In this document: one piece after another, positions 1 through 12,715 of the stretch | Layout of the letters: every line of letters begins with the position of its first letter | Position numbering within the stretch: the stretch's first letter is position 1 | Source of the DNA: Gloeophyllum trabeum ATCC 11539 | Lineage: Eukaryota > Basidiomycota > Agaricomycetes > Gloeophyllales > Gloeophyllaceae | Assembly (NCBI RefSeq): GCF_000344685.1 | Contig: NW_006920414.1 | Location: 1,172,677 to 1,236,676, forward strand | Direction of reading: 5' to 3' | Length of the DNA: 64,000 nucleotides | Translations under genes and position numbers: made by a program | Notes under the pieces: generated by a model | Database searches by the model: none | Seen by the model: the letters and a program-made list of their open reading frames with translations, nothing else | Told to the model about the DNA's origin: nothing

Positions 1-2866
1 CCAGACCAGACCAGGTGCGTTCTGATTAGGACCTGGCAACTAACTACGCTGCGCGTTATTTTCCTCAGCTCCGTATGCAAGGGCCGATGCACGGCTGGTA
101 GCGCCAGCGATCGGAGGCTCAGCTCACGGAAGATCGACCGAGCTCCCCGCTCCTAGCGCCGCTCGAGCGTCGGGCGGGTACATTCTCAGGTACGGATATG
201 TGGCACTGCTGAGCCAGTCTCTGCGAGACATCGCTGCTGCGCTCAAGTGAATGCTACTGATACCTGCTTTGAATTGAGACAGATGCTTTGAAATACAACC
301 CACTCTGCCAAGAAGTCCGCTCTCATTCGTTGCGATATAAAAGCACCTATTTTCGTTTCGCAGGGAAGTAGGGACGCGTTAAATCCAATCGGAGCTTTAA
401 GGAAGCAGCGTGTCCTCCGGGATGTTGCACTTGCAATCCGATCCCGACGCAAATGCGGCGGAATGTCGACGGCCGTGACATCGTCGTCCGACGCGGAAAT
501 GCCTGCGTTCCTCACAAGTCGGGTCTGGGCTGCACCGCTTCCGACAATGCCTCCAGGCGTTGAGCTTCCCAGAGGACCCCATCAAGCCTTCCCACGAGAC
601 TGGTCTGGACTGCGGTATTCTGCCCTTGTACTTGTGTATCCGCCATTGGCCTCCTTCGCCCTTCGCGGACATGTGAAACCCCTCTTCCTTTGACCTGCAG
701 CTGAACGGGGACGAATGACTGCTGCGCGAGCGCCCGTCTGCCCACGGCGGTGCCCAATTTCACGACGGAGCCGCTGTATCTTGCTACGGGTCCGGTCAAT
801 CAATAAATCAGTGATAGAGCGAGGGTGACTGCCGCGCGAACATTAAATCTGCTGCTTGAAGATTGCTCGCTCATTCAGTCATTCATTCCATCGACGGCGT
901 TTGCAATACTGTATTAAATAAAGACCCACGAGACGGTCGACCAGGCCTGGAGCACTCTCAAAATAACCCGTCTCCCTCGATCCAAGTACCACCAATGCCA
1001 TGGCTGATACTCGGACGCTCCTATCAAGCTCGCGTCAACTGCATTCGCGGCTCCTTGCTCTAAAACTTTCTTTACGGTTGCCTTTGGCTTCCGTCCTCCG
1101 TTTCATTTCCTGGTGCGTGATCGGGATTAAGTGCTACACAGATTTCGACATGAGCCCTCCTCCTGTTCATACACGTCAAGTCTTCATTAAAAGGACTTCA
1201 TACTACATGCGCTGGCCCCTGGTCGGGTCCGCCTAGGTTATGCTAGGCTCAAACGGCGTGTCAACGCTCCGATTCGCCGCCAGCCACTTCCCGCCTCCGA
1301 CGTTCTCTCGTGCGTGCGTGCCTGCGTCTTCGACCGTATAGGCTCAGCGGGGATACTCTAATGGATTATCTGTTCGCTTTACGCCGAGGTCCAGGCCAGA
1401 CGCCACTCATATAACTTTGGACTGTGGGTGCGTCACTTGCTGGTGATGGACTTCGGAGGGATCGTTCGTGTCCCTCGAGGCCTTCCATTCCATCTGCCTT
1501 GTCTATCCCGCACGTTCACCGCTACGGGAGCGAGTGCCACGCAATAGCATATAGTACTTGGATGAGTCAATGCCGATCGTAGTCGCCGTTGTATTTCAGA
1601 CAATATAAGCCTGATGGCAGTCACGGTATCGATTGTATGAGGGGATATAAGGGTGCTAGGGTGAATACAATACACTAATAATGGAACGTACAATGGCTCC
1701 TACTATTGATTTTCCGTCGTCATGGTATAAGGCTTGAAATACGAGTGAAGGCGCACGATGATGAACACGAACGACCCGACCAATCGAACGAATGATGCGA
1801 AAGCACAGATCGACTGAACTAAAACAAGGCAGAGGTGTTGGACCTCAACAAATTCGAAAGGGATATCAAGATAGCACAACACGAAAACACCATGACATAC
1901 GTATACTAAACAGCGAATGATTGCGTACGAGTCCGACAAACAGACAGTCCTTTTTCTGGGTTTAGGTTGAGATGGGGAATTGGGAGCCATTCTGCTCGAT
2001 GGGATAATACACTGGAACGTGCGGGGAGGGGAAGGGGAGTCGTGGAACGGGGTAGTGGAGACTGACGGGATCCGTGCTCAAGAACAAGGGCAGACTGAAT
2101 CGGTGACGACGTTGACGACGACGAAGCGGGGAAGAGGTGGGCGACGGCAAAAATGAAGCGTCGATGACGATGGGGTGCTGCGCTACGCTCACACACCCTT
2201 GACTTCCTTTCGGCCCCGTGGCAGGGAACAGGAACTTTGCGCGGCGAAACGCACATTTCGGTCGCTCGGTCGATATCCAGGCAGTCCCCGAGATCCCATG
2301 TCCAGCAAACACAAAGCTTATCCAGACCCAAGCCCTGCGATAAGCCAAGATTCCGTGCGAAGACCATATATTTTGGGACCGCGGGAGAAGGCGAGGGAAA
2401 TGAAGTCCGACTGAAGGAAACGAGGGTTTGAGTTCCGAAGTCGCAAGGCAGTCACGTGCGGCAAAGCGGGTCGAAGGTCAAGGGGAAGAGGCTCAGGCCC
2501 AAAATATGGCGAGAAGATGCGAGTGATTGATGCGAGAAGGTAGAGAAGGGGGGATTGGTGTGCTGACAGAGACGGCATGGTATGGAACAGGAAATGAGGG
2601 TCGTTGTAGTCGTCGAGAGGTCCGAGACTGAAACAAGAAGTACTGAAGGGAACCGCAATCCGTCTATGTGCTGCCCGCGCGCGACTTGCCGACCGAGGAA
2701 CAGATGAAATTGAAATCTTGCCGATAGAAACGTAGGCCATAAACATACACCAAAAAAAGCCGCCGAATATGAGGGGACTGAAATGAAACCGGATCCATCT
2801 ATGTTTGCCGAGGCGTGAAGTCTATGATTTTGCAGAGTGGGATATGCACTGTGAAGAGGCCGTCGC
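1..2866. other. Intergenic region, no gene recognised
   Basis: No frame here shows a family motif or a convincing chain of exons. The open frames on the minus strand between about 1900 and 2750 are rich in Ser, Pro and Arg and overlap one another in different frames, as expected from GA-rich noncoding DNA. The stretch nearest 2866 probably contains the 3' untranslated region of the Ecl1-like gene. An unrecognised lineage-specific gene cannot be excluded. Confidence 0.5.
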
Positions 2867-4093
2867 TCATGACCGACCCTTCCTCCCTCTAGTCAGGAAC
2901 GCTGGGTGCAAGCTCTCGACTTGCACGCCAACGGGTCTGCGCTCCCGAGCGTCGAAGGAAGACGAGGATGGGGATGGATAAGGAATCTGCGACGAATTCC
3001 CGGCATGCGGATTTTGCAGTTGCGATTGGCATAGGGGAGAAATTGACATCTGGAGATCTTCGTCGGGAAGGTGGAGGGGTGAAGGTACTCGGCCGGCGTG
3101 CGAAGTCGCCTCAAGTTTACTTCGGTGTTGAGGGAAGAGGGGAATCGAACGGTGTGGTGACGGTGCGCGGACGGCAGTGCGCGCAACAGGCGTAACGGAC
3201 TTTTGCTGTCTCTCTTTCGCGTCTGCTCTGGACGGAAGCGGCACGGAAGGGGCAGCGAGAGAGGATGAGTACCACGAGCGGATGGCTCCAGCCAGGTACG
3301 TCTTCGCGTGGTTGAAGGTGTGAGCGGCCTTCATGACGCCCTCTTGAACTCCGCTCTTGCCTTGCGCGCTCGCATACACGAAATCGGGAACGCCCTGATC
3401 GTCGCCGTCATCCGAGTCAGGGGGGCTGATGAGCATGGAGGACTCCGCGCTGGCGCTCAAGTCGCCGAGGGATTTTCGTCGCGACTGTCTCGGACCTGTA
3501 AGGGTAGCGATGTGTTGTTGGGGAGTTAGGATGGGTAGTGATGGTTTGGGCCGCGCGGCATGGGGCGTGGACATGCATAGTGAGGGCGCGACCGGTTGCA
3601 GAAGGGAAGGCGGGCGGAAGGAATTGGAGCGGCTGGGCGAGGAGGCTTTCGATTTCATGGACGACCGGGACGACGAGGGGAGGGAACTATCGGTGGGTGG
3701 GGAGAAGGGGATGATGTCGTTCTGCGGGACGGCGCCCGCGGGGATGTTTTGAGCCCAAGCCAAAATGTTGGAGTCGTCCTTGCCGCCGCCTGCTCCAACC
3801 CAAGCCATTGACGACTTGGAAGTCGACGCAAAATGGGAGTCTTCTTCTACCAGTGCAGGCGCGGGGTCGTTTCGGTCGTCCCCTCGGTGGGACGATGACG
3901 AGAGTGAATGGCAACAAGATGCCGACCGTGACCGACACAGGCTAGGGACTAGTAATGGCTGATCGTCGTACTCGCACTCGACCGTGCAGTAAGTGTTTCC
4001 GTCCTACAAAGTCCGGTTAGCGGGTACAGCGCGCGCTGGCGCGGGTGGACTCACGGTGCGACGGCCACAGTGGAGGCACCAGTCAGTGTCCAT
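2867..4093 (-). CDS. Ecl1-family zinc-binding protein
   Basis: Two exons, 4093-4055 and 4003-2867, joined across a 51-nt intron (GTGAGT donor, TTTGTAG acceptor), give a 391-residue protein. The N terminus starts MDTDWCLHCGRRT and continues DGNTYCTVEC, so two Cys pairs lie in the first 25 residues. This is the layout of the Ecl1/2/3 family, small zinc-binding proteins linked in fission yeast to chronological lifespan and sulfur or zinc starvation responses. The rest is long, low in complexity and rich in Ser, Pro and Arg, and I see no other domain in it. Without the first exon the gene would start at an internal Met (3808) and lose its only recognisable motif. It stands alone: no other gene is recognised from 1 to 12.7 kb. 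The family call rests only on the N-terminal Cys block; a role in lifespan here is inference. Confidence 0.78.
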
Positions 4094-7000
4094 GGTGGAT
4101 GTCGTGGGCGTTGTAGTGGACGTCGGGGGCGGGGGCGTGTTCGTCGTCGAGGACGAGGAGGAGGTGAGGGAGGGCAGCGAGCCTCAGCTGGTCTTATATT
4201 TATTCGAGCGTCACTTGCAAGTCACATTGCGCCCACAGCCTGGCTCTGTGACCCAGAGCAAGGGCACAGGCCAGACCCCGGAAACCAGAGCTTCGATGAT
4301 CGATCCAGATCTCTCCCTTCATATGCCTTCCTTATTCGGACGCTTACGGAGCTAGTCCTCTTATGGCATGGCAGCCATTGTGACGTGCTGTGACCCCGTC
4401 ACTTCACCTCCTCAGTCATGCGTCCTTTGACTTTCCCACCGGCTCTCGAGTCATGATTGCGGCCTCGTATACAACACTCGGGATGGTCGATGTCTGGTAG
4501 TCGCCCTGCCAGAATGATGCTGCCTTCGGTCAATTTCACTTCCTTCCCTGTTACCGTTACCACACCTGTAAGCCTGGCTCTGTCTGGCCTCTCGCGAAGC
4601 CTAAGGTTTCCGTATGCTCCCTAAGGACGCTCTCTATACAGTACATTTATAACCCGTCTTGAAGCCCGCGCAGTAACTGCTTTGGCGGGAACCTTAACCA
4701 CTGCACCTGCTTTTGTTACCACAAAAGTAGCCCTGGGAGGCGGACTTGAGCCTTACGCCCGGTCGTCCCCTCATCTTCGCGAATCACCTCGCTCGTGGGA
4801 CCCGCTGCGACTCACCACGTCGGATATCTTCACCATTGTTCTATCAACCGAAGCCCCCGCCCTCCATGCCTCCGGCCGGCTACGCCCCCTCTTGCTGGCT
4901 TGATATTCCACGGACCTCTCCAGCATTCCATGTCCACGTCGAGCTTTTGCCACATTCCAAGTGAAAGCAATACTTAGCGCGTTGTTAGATGCCAGAATGC
5001 CTTCGTGCTCCATGCATCAGTGCCCCTAACACGTTTCCCAGCTCCAACATGCAGACCAGTTTTTTCTCTTCACTGTCACTGTCCCGTAGACACGCCTATC
5101 CGTCCAGTATCTCATCTGAAATTTTCAATGCAGCCTCCGCTGATCGCAGATCTACCAATCGAGCGACGTCGTTGCCAGTGCTGTGCAGCGCGACGGAAAC
5201 AAAACGCGAGTCACAAAAAATGACATAACCTCGAGCTCCCGCCACCCGACGTGAGAAAGAAAAGCGTGGCCGGGATCACATTGGGTTTCCCCAGCATGCT
5301 CAGGCTCGCTGTCGGGATGGCCGCACACGACGTCGAAGTCCGAGTCGAGCTCGCTTCACCGCACGACGCATCTAGACCCCATCTGTATCACTTCCTCGTC
5401 GCCCGAGCCGTTCGGTGGTGACTGCGCGAAAGGACCGGCGGCCACGAATCCGCCACAGAACTCGAGTCGATGTGATACCCTATTTTCATCAATTCACCGC
5501 CCGCCGAGCAGCGCATTACCCGTATTGTCCTCGGTCATTACCCGGCCTTGATCTGATAGTGTACTTTTTTTTATCACCATCCATACTCGTACGTGCAGCG
5601 CCCCTACCGACGCGCCCATCTGTCTTCGCGTACCCGAAGCAGTATATAGATTGACAATGCAGAGGGGACAATGGCCCCACGCCCCTCGCCTCCCGAGCAT
5701 CCCATCAGGATGCACTCCCTGCAGCGTACTACCGGTCCTTCCTGTTCGCTGAGCAGCGCGTGCAGTTCGGCTGGCGACGCGTCCCTCATTCCTGCACCGC
5801 GAAAACCAGAAAGCCCATCATGATGCAGCCTGAGATTCTGACCCTGCCCTTGCGTCATGCTGATAGTATCGATATGCGCTCTTGTGCGACCATTCGTCAA
5901 GTGCACGCAGAAAGCTTCCGAACGGTACCACGGTCAGCAACTCAGCTTCAACTCAATAACTCAAAATGACTTGTTCGGAACCACAGGCAGACAGGCATGA
6001 ATCATATCCACACGTTATAATCACGTCGCTGACCCGCCTTCGATTCACGCCTTCACCGCCCGACTGCCCGTGGCACCCGCACTCTTCACTCCGACGCGGC
6101 CCTCGACGTGGCTGACAAAGCCATACATGGACTCCTTGACCGACAGACGATCTCTCATCGGTTCGATGCCCCTTGTCGCATGAGAATAGAAATCAGGCGA
6201 CCTTCGAAATTCCTAAATGTGCACCTCCTGTGTAGGGCTACCGCCGTCAAATTGGGGCGGGACGCGACGCGTCGGGGTCATTAATCGAACGCGTCGGGCC
6301 AACACGAATCCTCGACCCCCCGCCTTTTCCTTTTGCGTCCCCACAAATACCGAACGTAATCGAGATCGCCCTGCCGACGACGCTAAAACGGGACTAGAAC
6401 GCTGCCTTCGGGATTATCAGATAATTTCTGGCCAGTGGCCACAGTCCGACGTCGCTGCAGGGGTCCTTGCCGGGCGTCTACCCGCCTTCGTCGGAAATAC
6501 AAGCAATTTTAGGGTTTATCTGCCGCTGCGAGATCTTGATGGCGGCGGGTTGCTTGTCGACGCAGGGGGGCGCATCGACCGCCACCGCCATCTCGGGATT
6601 ACGACAGGTGACTGGCTGAGCTCCACCTCGACTTGCGGGCGACAAATGCGACAAAGGGATCAATGTCATTTTCATATGTTTGAACTGACGGGTACAATGG
6701 ACTACACACTGTGCCTCGCATCGACGGTCAAAGTGGGGTTGCAGCCCTGCACTAGGTGCAAAGTAAGTCCGAGTTGGTATCGACGGTGGACGTGCAAACG
6801 TCGGTTTCCGGAATATTGACGATTACTTAGGTACACCCGCATGTGCAGAGAACTCGCTGCTCGCTCAGTACGGGCTTCGACCAGGAAGAGGTAGCGCGGT
6901 AGCCATTTCGATGCACGGCAGGAGCGTTGCGCCGGGCTTCCCTGTCATCATGTCACTGCCCGGGGCTGCTTCGCGGGTAACTTGGACCTCTCGTAGGCCG

Positions 7001-8877
7001 CCGCGCGCGGCGAGCGGGTGTATGGGCATATGACTGATGGACATACTTCCCGGTCGCTGGCTGCCCCGGTGCGGCGGCGGGACAGCAACCTCGTTTCAGC
7101 TGCGAACTCGCCGGAGGGGACGTCGCCTTCGTTCACACTGGCGGATCGTGGAAGAGGGTACTGATTGCGGGGGAAGACTGACTCGTCGCCCTGCTTGTAC
7201 TGATGCTAGTATATTCGCGAGGCTGCGCAGTACTAGAGAATAGGAATTGCTTGGTCCGTGTCATGGGTACGAGTACAGCTCTTGGAAATTCTCACTCTAA
7301 ACTGGCTAGTTAATTTTAGCTTCAAGACAACCAGATGCTATCTCGCCCGCCATGACGAACATTTCATTATCACCTCGTCCATCCGCAGCGTATCAATCGA
7401 TAGCGGGATTGGCACTCCTACTCGGGCACTCCGGTGGCCATGATAGTGCACCGCTGAGATCCTCCGGAAGCAATATTTGCTCCCGCCATCAGGAGAAGCG
7501 TCCATGAACGGAAGTAAATCTTGCGGCGTGGCGGTGGCGTCACCCGGCAAGTCCAATTAGTGCCAATGACTGCAGCAGGTGGCCCATCCTCCTGAGCGTC
7601 ATCGCTGCACCTTCCGGACGCCGGTGCTATTTGACGCGGTCAGACAAGCTTGAGGGAATCCTGATGCCAGAGGTGCGAGGATCTATCTCATCGTTCATAA
7701 AACGGACGGGGGCCTACTACACTATCTGCCGTCTTGGCGTTCTACTGCTTTGCCTGGATTAAGCTCCTTTACGCCCTGTGGGATGCTGCTATTTCGACAT
7801 CTGCCGACGGGAGTCTAATGCATCGACTGCAGCTGTTGAAGTACCCCATAGCAAGAGAATCTTGGTATACTGGGCGTAAGTTTGATTTTCGTTTTCAGCT
7901 TGTCTTCCCCACAACAGTGCGTGATTTCTGATACCCGTACCATCTTATGACCCTCGTGATCGGGACCCTATACCATATTGAATCTACTATGGGGTATGGC
8001 ATGAGTATTTTGAGATACAATGCCCCTCTCTCGCGACCATTGTTTCGCTTTATACAGTTGTCGGGTACAGTGGATGAGGCACCCTGCAATAATCGCCGAC
8101 TAGTGAGTGCCTTCTGCTATGCTGTCACCAAGTTCCTTGCCGACGGTCATGTTCGCCCAGAAGACGCTACATTTCCGGTAGGACGATAGGCGGTACGACT
8201 GGGCCTGTCAGCGGTACCCCTTGGCTACCTTTTCAGACTTGTCGTAATCTCTTGAAGACCCCCTCAGCGGATCATTACTTATCCTGCTTGCGTGTTCAGC
8301 TGTAGTCATCCCCTTGTACAAGCACGCCTCCCTGATAAGGCCCCTTTCGCGCGCGCACGTTCTCCGGTGGTCGACATCCTCGATCACATTTAATAAAGCC
8401 GGGCGCCGTCACTCCCGTCGGGCGTCGAGTCAAGTGCGTGCCGGGGTCCCTGCGCTGGTCGAAAGAAGATTCCGCGGGTCGCACTACGCGTCGGGTGGGC
8501 CCGAGAAGCGCGCTTGCTATGGTTTGGTCCCCATACTTATCGCTTTCCTATGGAACGAGGGTCACAGGTAAGTGCGGTCCCGGACGTGTACGTGTTAGGT
8601 CGTGTCATCCCGACGTGCGATCGCGTCGGGAGGTGCGGCTCTCATAAAGTTATCCTGCTACTAGTATGTCTAGTTGGTTTGCTGCTCAATATCCCATCAT
8701 GAGTACCCACTCAAACTACCACTGTTCCAAGTGCATATGTATAGCATACGCGATCCTGATTCTGTTGCCACAAGCAAAGCATCGGCGGCTTCACAACCCA
8801 AGTCAAGATGTTACCCCAGACTCGCCAAGTCTCGCTTAGTGACGTAGCTCCACAACTTCTCTCGGCTAAGTGTGCCT

Positions 8878-8896
8878 GGCGTCCACAACGGACGCC
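8878..8896. repeat. Short perfect inverted repeat
   Basis: Seven bases (GGCGTCC) at 8878-8884 are followed by a five-base loop and the exact complement GGACGCC at 8890-8896. It lies in the gene-poor interval with no gene model next to it. A stem this short can arise by chance in 64 kb, so it is recorded only as seen. Confidence 0.5.
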
Positions 8897-10550
8897 TCGT
8901 AAGTCCGGAAGCTTCCGCTTCGTAAGAGGGTAAGAACACCACGATACGTGGACTCAGGACGCTCGAGTCGCGTGGAGGAGAAGGGCGCCGGTGTTATGAT
9001 CTTCGAGGTCTGGGCAGCGAAATCCCGGACTATTCGTGTTCTCAAGTTTCTAGTGCTGGTTTCTTTTTCCACTGCGAACTATGCACAGCGGTCCTGTATT
9101 AGCTCTCTATATGACGGGGAGGAAGGACTTCAAGTACCCGCAACTAGGTACGTCTTCATTCCTCTATGGCAATTAGACAAGCAAGGCATGGGATGACCTC
9201 AATTTGCATCTTGTATAGTCAATCCGTTGCCTTGGGCGGTGGACCGTGTCTGTTCTGAATCGTGTCCCAGTATCGCGACAAGGATGGTAACGTGCTCGGC
9301 AAGTCTCTATAACCCGATTCAGCATGGACGCAGCTGGCAAAAGGTCTTATGCAAGGTTATATGCGCAGTATATACTCAGTACTGGGTTTGTTCTGCTGTC
9401 ATCATCCCAACTTCCACTCAGCCATCTTCTAGAGTTCGTCGGACTGCTGGCACCTACGGTTCTCATCGAGCGTCTTAGGCAGGGCGGTCCCTTGACCAGA
9501 TCCCGTCTCCTCGGATAGCTCGTGCGATGATCATGATGCCTGCATTCACTCGACCCTACACCGCAGGTCTATCTTTGCTCAATCACCGTGCCTTTACTCT
9601 CAGTCTGCCTTCGGATACTATCAGAGTTCACGGAAGCATACAAGGTGCTAGTGACGACCCGGAGTACAAGAGCCTGAGATGGATCTGGAACTCTCGCACG
9701 AGTCATCGATACATGTTCTGCTTGGGATGGATTCTCCCGTCTTTGGTCCTGCTTTCTAGCGTGGCTTCTAGGTTTAGTCAGACGTCACTCGCGCGCGAAG
9801 CTGGCTGAGGGGGGACTTGGCTGCTGATGGTTCGAAATCTTATCGTATTCCGAATGATAGAACCATCATTTGCGCCACTGGAAGATTTACTGCCTTGACG
9901 GTGGAATCTAGCGACACCCACAAACCAGCTGGAGAACCCCTAGAACCTGCCTTGGACCCGTTTGCACCGATGTGCTTCCTGAAGGGTCGTGAACGTTCGG
10001 GTGAAGGTTTTGTTTGTACTCACCGGACTTCCCCTCGAGTACCTTCCTTCGACTGGCCCTCCCATCGACTGGCCTCGCACTTGCGTCCGCGGGCAGCCGT
10101 GTTCGCCGTGCGCAGGAGGCGGGGCTCGACCGCGGCCTTTCCCCAGGTCGCTCATTAAACGTGCATCAAAAACCAATCGGACAGTCGTCTATTCGCGGCC
10201 GGTGGGAATCCCCCGGTACGTCATCTGACGTTGGGAACGTTTTCTGATCTTCCTCTTCTCCCGACATTCCCCAGCTACGTAGTTGCTCTTCTGTACAGAG
10301 CTCAGTGACTTCACTATGCCTCGCGTCATTTGCTAGCCGGTTCTTCCATTGGGACTACTGTAATGCGGCTGTCGGGTTTTTGCCGGGTAAGCTCGCTACG
10401 GTAAGCAACGTGAAGCCTGCGCGAAATTATTAAGGAACGATCTCCTGAGTCCGAGGCTGATGCTATTGTCATTATCAAAGCCAGAAGTCCAACTTAAGGG
10501 CAACCTCCTCTTGCGCTGACGCTGATCACACCGACTACCACGCGTTGCAG

Positions 10551-10790
10551 CTAGACCGTCGAGAACGCACTCTGGGTAGTCTCAGAAGACACCCATGGCC
10601 ACACCTTTGCAGTCATTGATGCCCTGCTACTCAGAGATACTCGGAGAAACTCACAAGCGATATGGGATGAAGCCCTATACACAGGGAGGTCGTTCGTGCT
10701 GGCCTGCGCTCCGTCTTGGAAGCCAGGTGTTAAGAGCGAGTTCCAAGTGGACGTGACTATCACATACCGTTTCCTCGTTCTCGGTGCGAT
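10551..10790 (+). other. Orphan exon-like open frame
   Basis: After a plausible acceptor (TTGCAGCTAG) near 10552, a plus-strand frame begins TVENALWVVSEDTHGH and contains WDEALYTGRSFVLACAPSW and KPGVKSEFQVDVTITYR. The residue mix resembles a folded protein more than random translation does. I could not link it to an upstream start, nor to a downstream exon by a good donor, and I do not recognise the family. It may be a remnant of a decayed gene or one exon of an unannotated gene. Confidence 0.25.
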
Positions 10791-12715
10791 TCAATTGAAT
10801 AAACATTTTGAATTGGTGTATACTATTGACGTTGTTTTCTTCCGTCGACTTCAGGTACATTCTCATTGTACGTATCGTGAGAGGACCTGACCACAATCTT
10901 TTAGCATTCCGGAAGCTTGAGGGGTATGGTCTCTCCTGTTTCAATCCCCTCTTTGTAGCCAGTTCGCTCTTCCAGACTGGCGATGAGCCGTGCAATATGC
11001 GTGCCATTGCGGAGACCAAAATCAGTCGTCCTCAGTTGGGACGCAAGATGGCGGCCTCGAGATGGTGCATTCCTGTTGGAATTCCGAGTCGACCTGGTGG
11101 CGCGCTGATGGAAAGCGTACGGTACGTAAGGCAAGAAAGCCACGATTGGAGTGGAAGTGGCTGGTTTCCAGGTTGCCGACAAACATCCAAGATGAGAGTG
11201 CCGTGCATTCTAGACATACGGACATGACTTCGACAAACCCCTCCGGCGGTGTGGACTTGCCCATTCAGCTTCAAGCAGTCTCATGGACGAGCCTGAGCAA
11301 GTTGGCTAAATATAACGCAAGTGCTCGCTGTGATTGTCGTTGTGAGTATTGCGTACGGCCGGATGATGCTGAAGAGGCTCTCCCATGGACAGGGAACGTG
11401 TTCGCACCTTTACGGTCTGCGTCCAGGCCAGCGACATTTCCTGGGTCTTGATGAACTGGTTAATCTTGAGCCGCCTCAGGACCGGCGTGATGTGTATGTT
11501 ACCAGGTAGTACTGTACAACTAGCGATGGAGTACAGGCGCTGTCTCCTACCAAAGTAGGGGTTTGGCACAAGTGCAGGCCCCGAGGGGACTGTATAGTGA
11601 GTATGATTTGTATTCGTGTACTTAGCACTGTGAATTCTGTCCGTTGACAGAACATGTTCGAAGGCAATGGACTGGTCTGGATTGATGGAACCAGCCAACC
11701 ACTCGGCCGCCCGACCTGGGTCCTTTCGGAGGATATCAAGGCAATCAGCAGCGTAACGGTAGCGCACCCACGCACTTGGCGGTTTCTGACATCACAACGA
11801 GACATCATCGAATCTGCTTCCGTCCCACATATAACCGGATGGTCGATTAATATTAAACGCCGGAGATAATGGAGAATCGATCCCGCCGAACATACGGGCG
11901 GCGCTCGGTGAGGGGCAGAAGCGCTCTGTCGGGACCGACGAGATGCACATTATTACTGTATGTATGACCTTGAAGTTGTAAGGACGGCACTTTCTCCAGT
12001 CAACTAGTTCTGATGAGCATTAGGAAGCTCATAGCATCTGTTGAGATGCCTAGTGAGACACATTTGGGATCCGGGGCCTCCTACAGACTGTCAACAAGCT
12101 TGTGAGCATGCCGATTCACGTCTTATGAATACATACTATAGGCCTCTATGGCCAGCTTTAGTGCCAGAATAATCACTCTGAATGTAATAGTTGAGTCGAG
12201 ATGAGGTGTATCGCTCACCGCTACGAATGCATCCTTATCAAGCAACGATTTACCTTCTACTGTTCATCAGCATCATTCGGGGACCCCGACAGGTCTATTC
12301 TAGACGCTTTGACAAGCAGGGGCTCTGATTATTGATATCAAGCAACTTCGCAGAGATATCCTCGTTGAACAAATCCCAAATAGAACATGACTTGTTGCAC
12401 GTATAGTCCGAGGGCGAGGGAGCCGAAGATTGCTTAGAATCATGCGTATGTCAAGAGGGAAGTAAGCAATGCAGGTGTGGCGTTGGGATCTAGTTGCTGA
12501 CTACGAGACGTCCTACATGGCAGTTACTGAAAGATGGAAGGTGCATGCGAAGAGTCGGCCCCAGAAGATATCCTGACTACGGCGCCACCTGCTTCCACAA
12601 GGAAATACAAGTCTCCAGTAAAGACATCTCGTTGATCACCTGCGTCATTGCCAGTCGCGTTCGAGGCTTGCATCGGGGAACGTCCTAAGGGCAGAGGTCA
12701 AATATTGTATTCATG

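Larger units (their letters stand above)
4094..12715. other. 8.6-kb gene-poor interval
   Basis: I read both strands for splice-linked exons and found none forming a recognisable protein. The longest frame (plus, about 6217-6819) has no family features. The only stretch with protein-like composition is a plus-strand frame around 10551-10790, listed separately. No terminal inverted repeats, LTR pairs, reverse transcriptase or transposase motifs were noticed by eye. The rest of the window averages one gene per about 3 kb, so this gap is distinctive. It could hold decayed mobile elements, lineage-specific genes or regulatory DNA. Confidence 0.5.

Noticed and set aside
1906..2746. Minus-strand frames of 128-153 codons downstream of the Ecl1-like gene
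   Set aside because: Mutually overlapping, Ser/Pro/Arg-rich and without motifs; more likely 3' untranslated or intergenic DNA.
6150..6200. Possible tRNA T-loop (GGTTCGAT)
   Set aside because: No matching acceptor stem, D-arm or anticodon stem could be drawn around it.
6217..6819. Plus-strand open frame of 200 codons in the gene desert
   Set aside because: Translation has no motif, high Arg/Cys and random-like composition, and no supporting exons around it.
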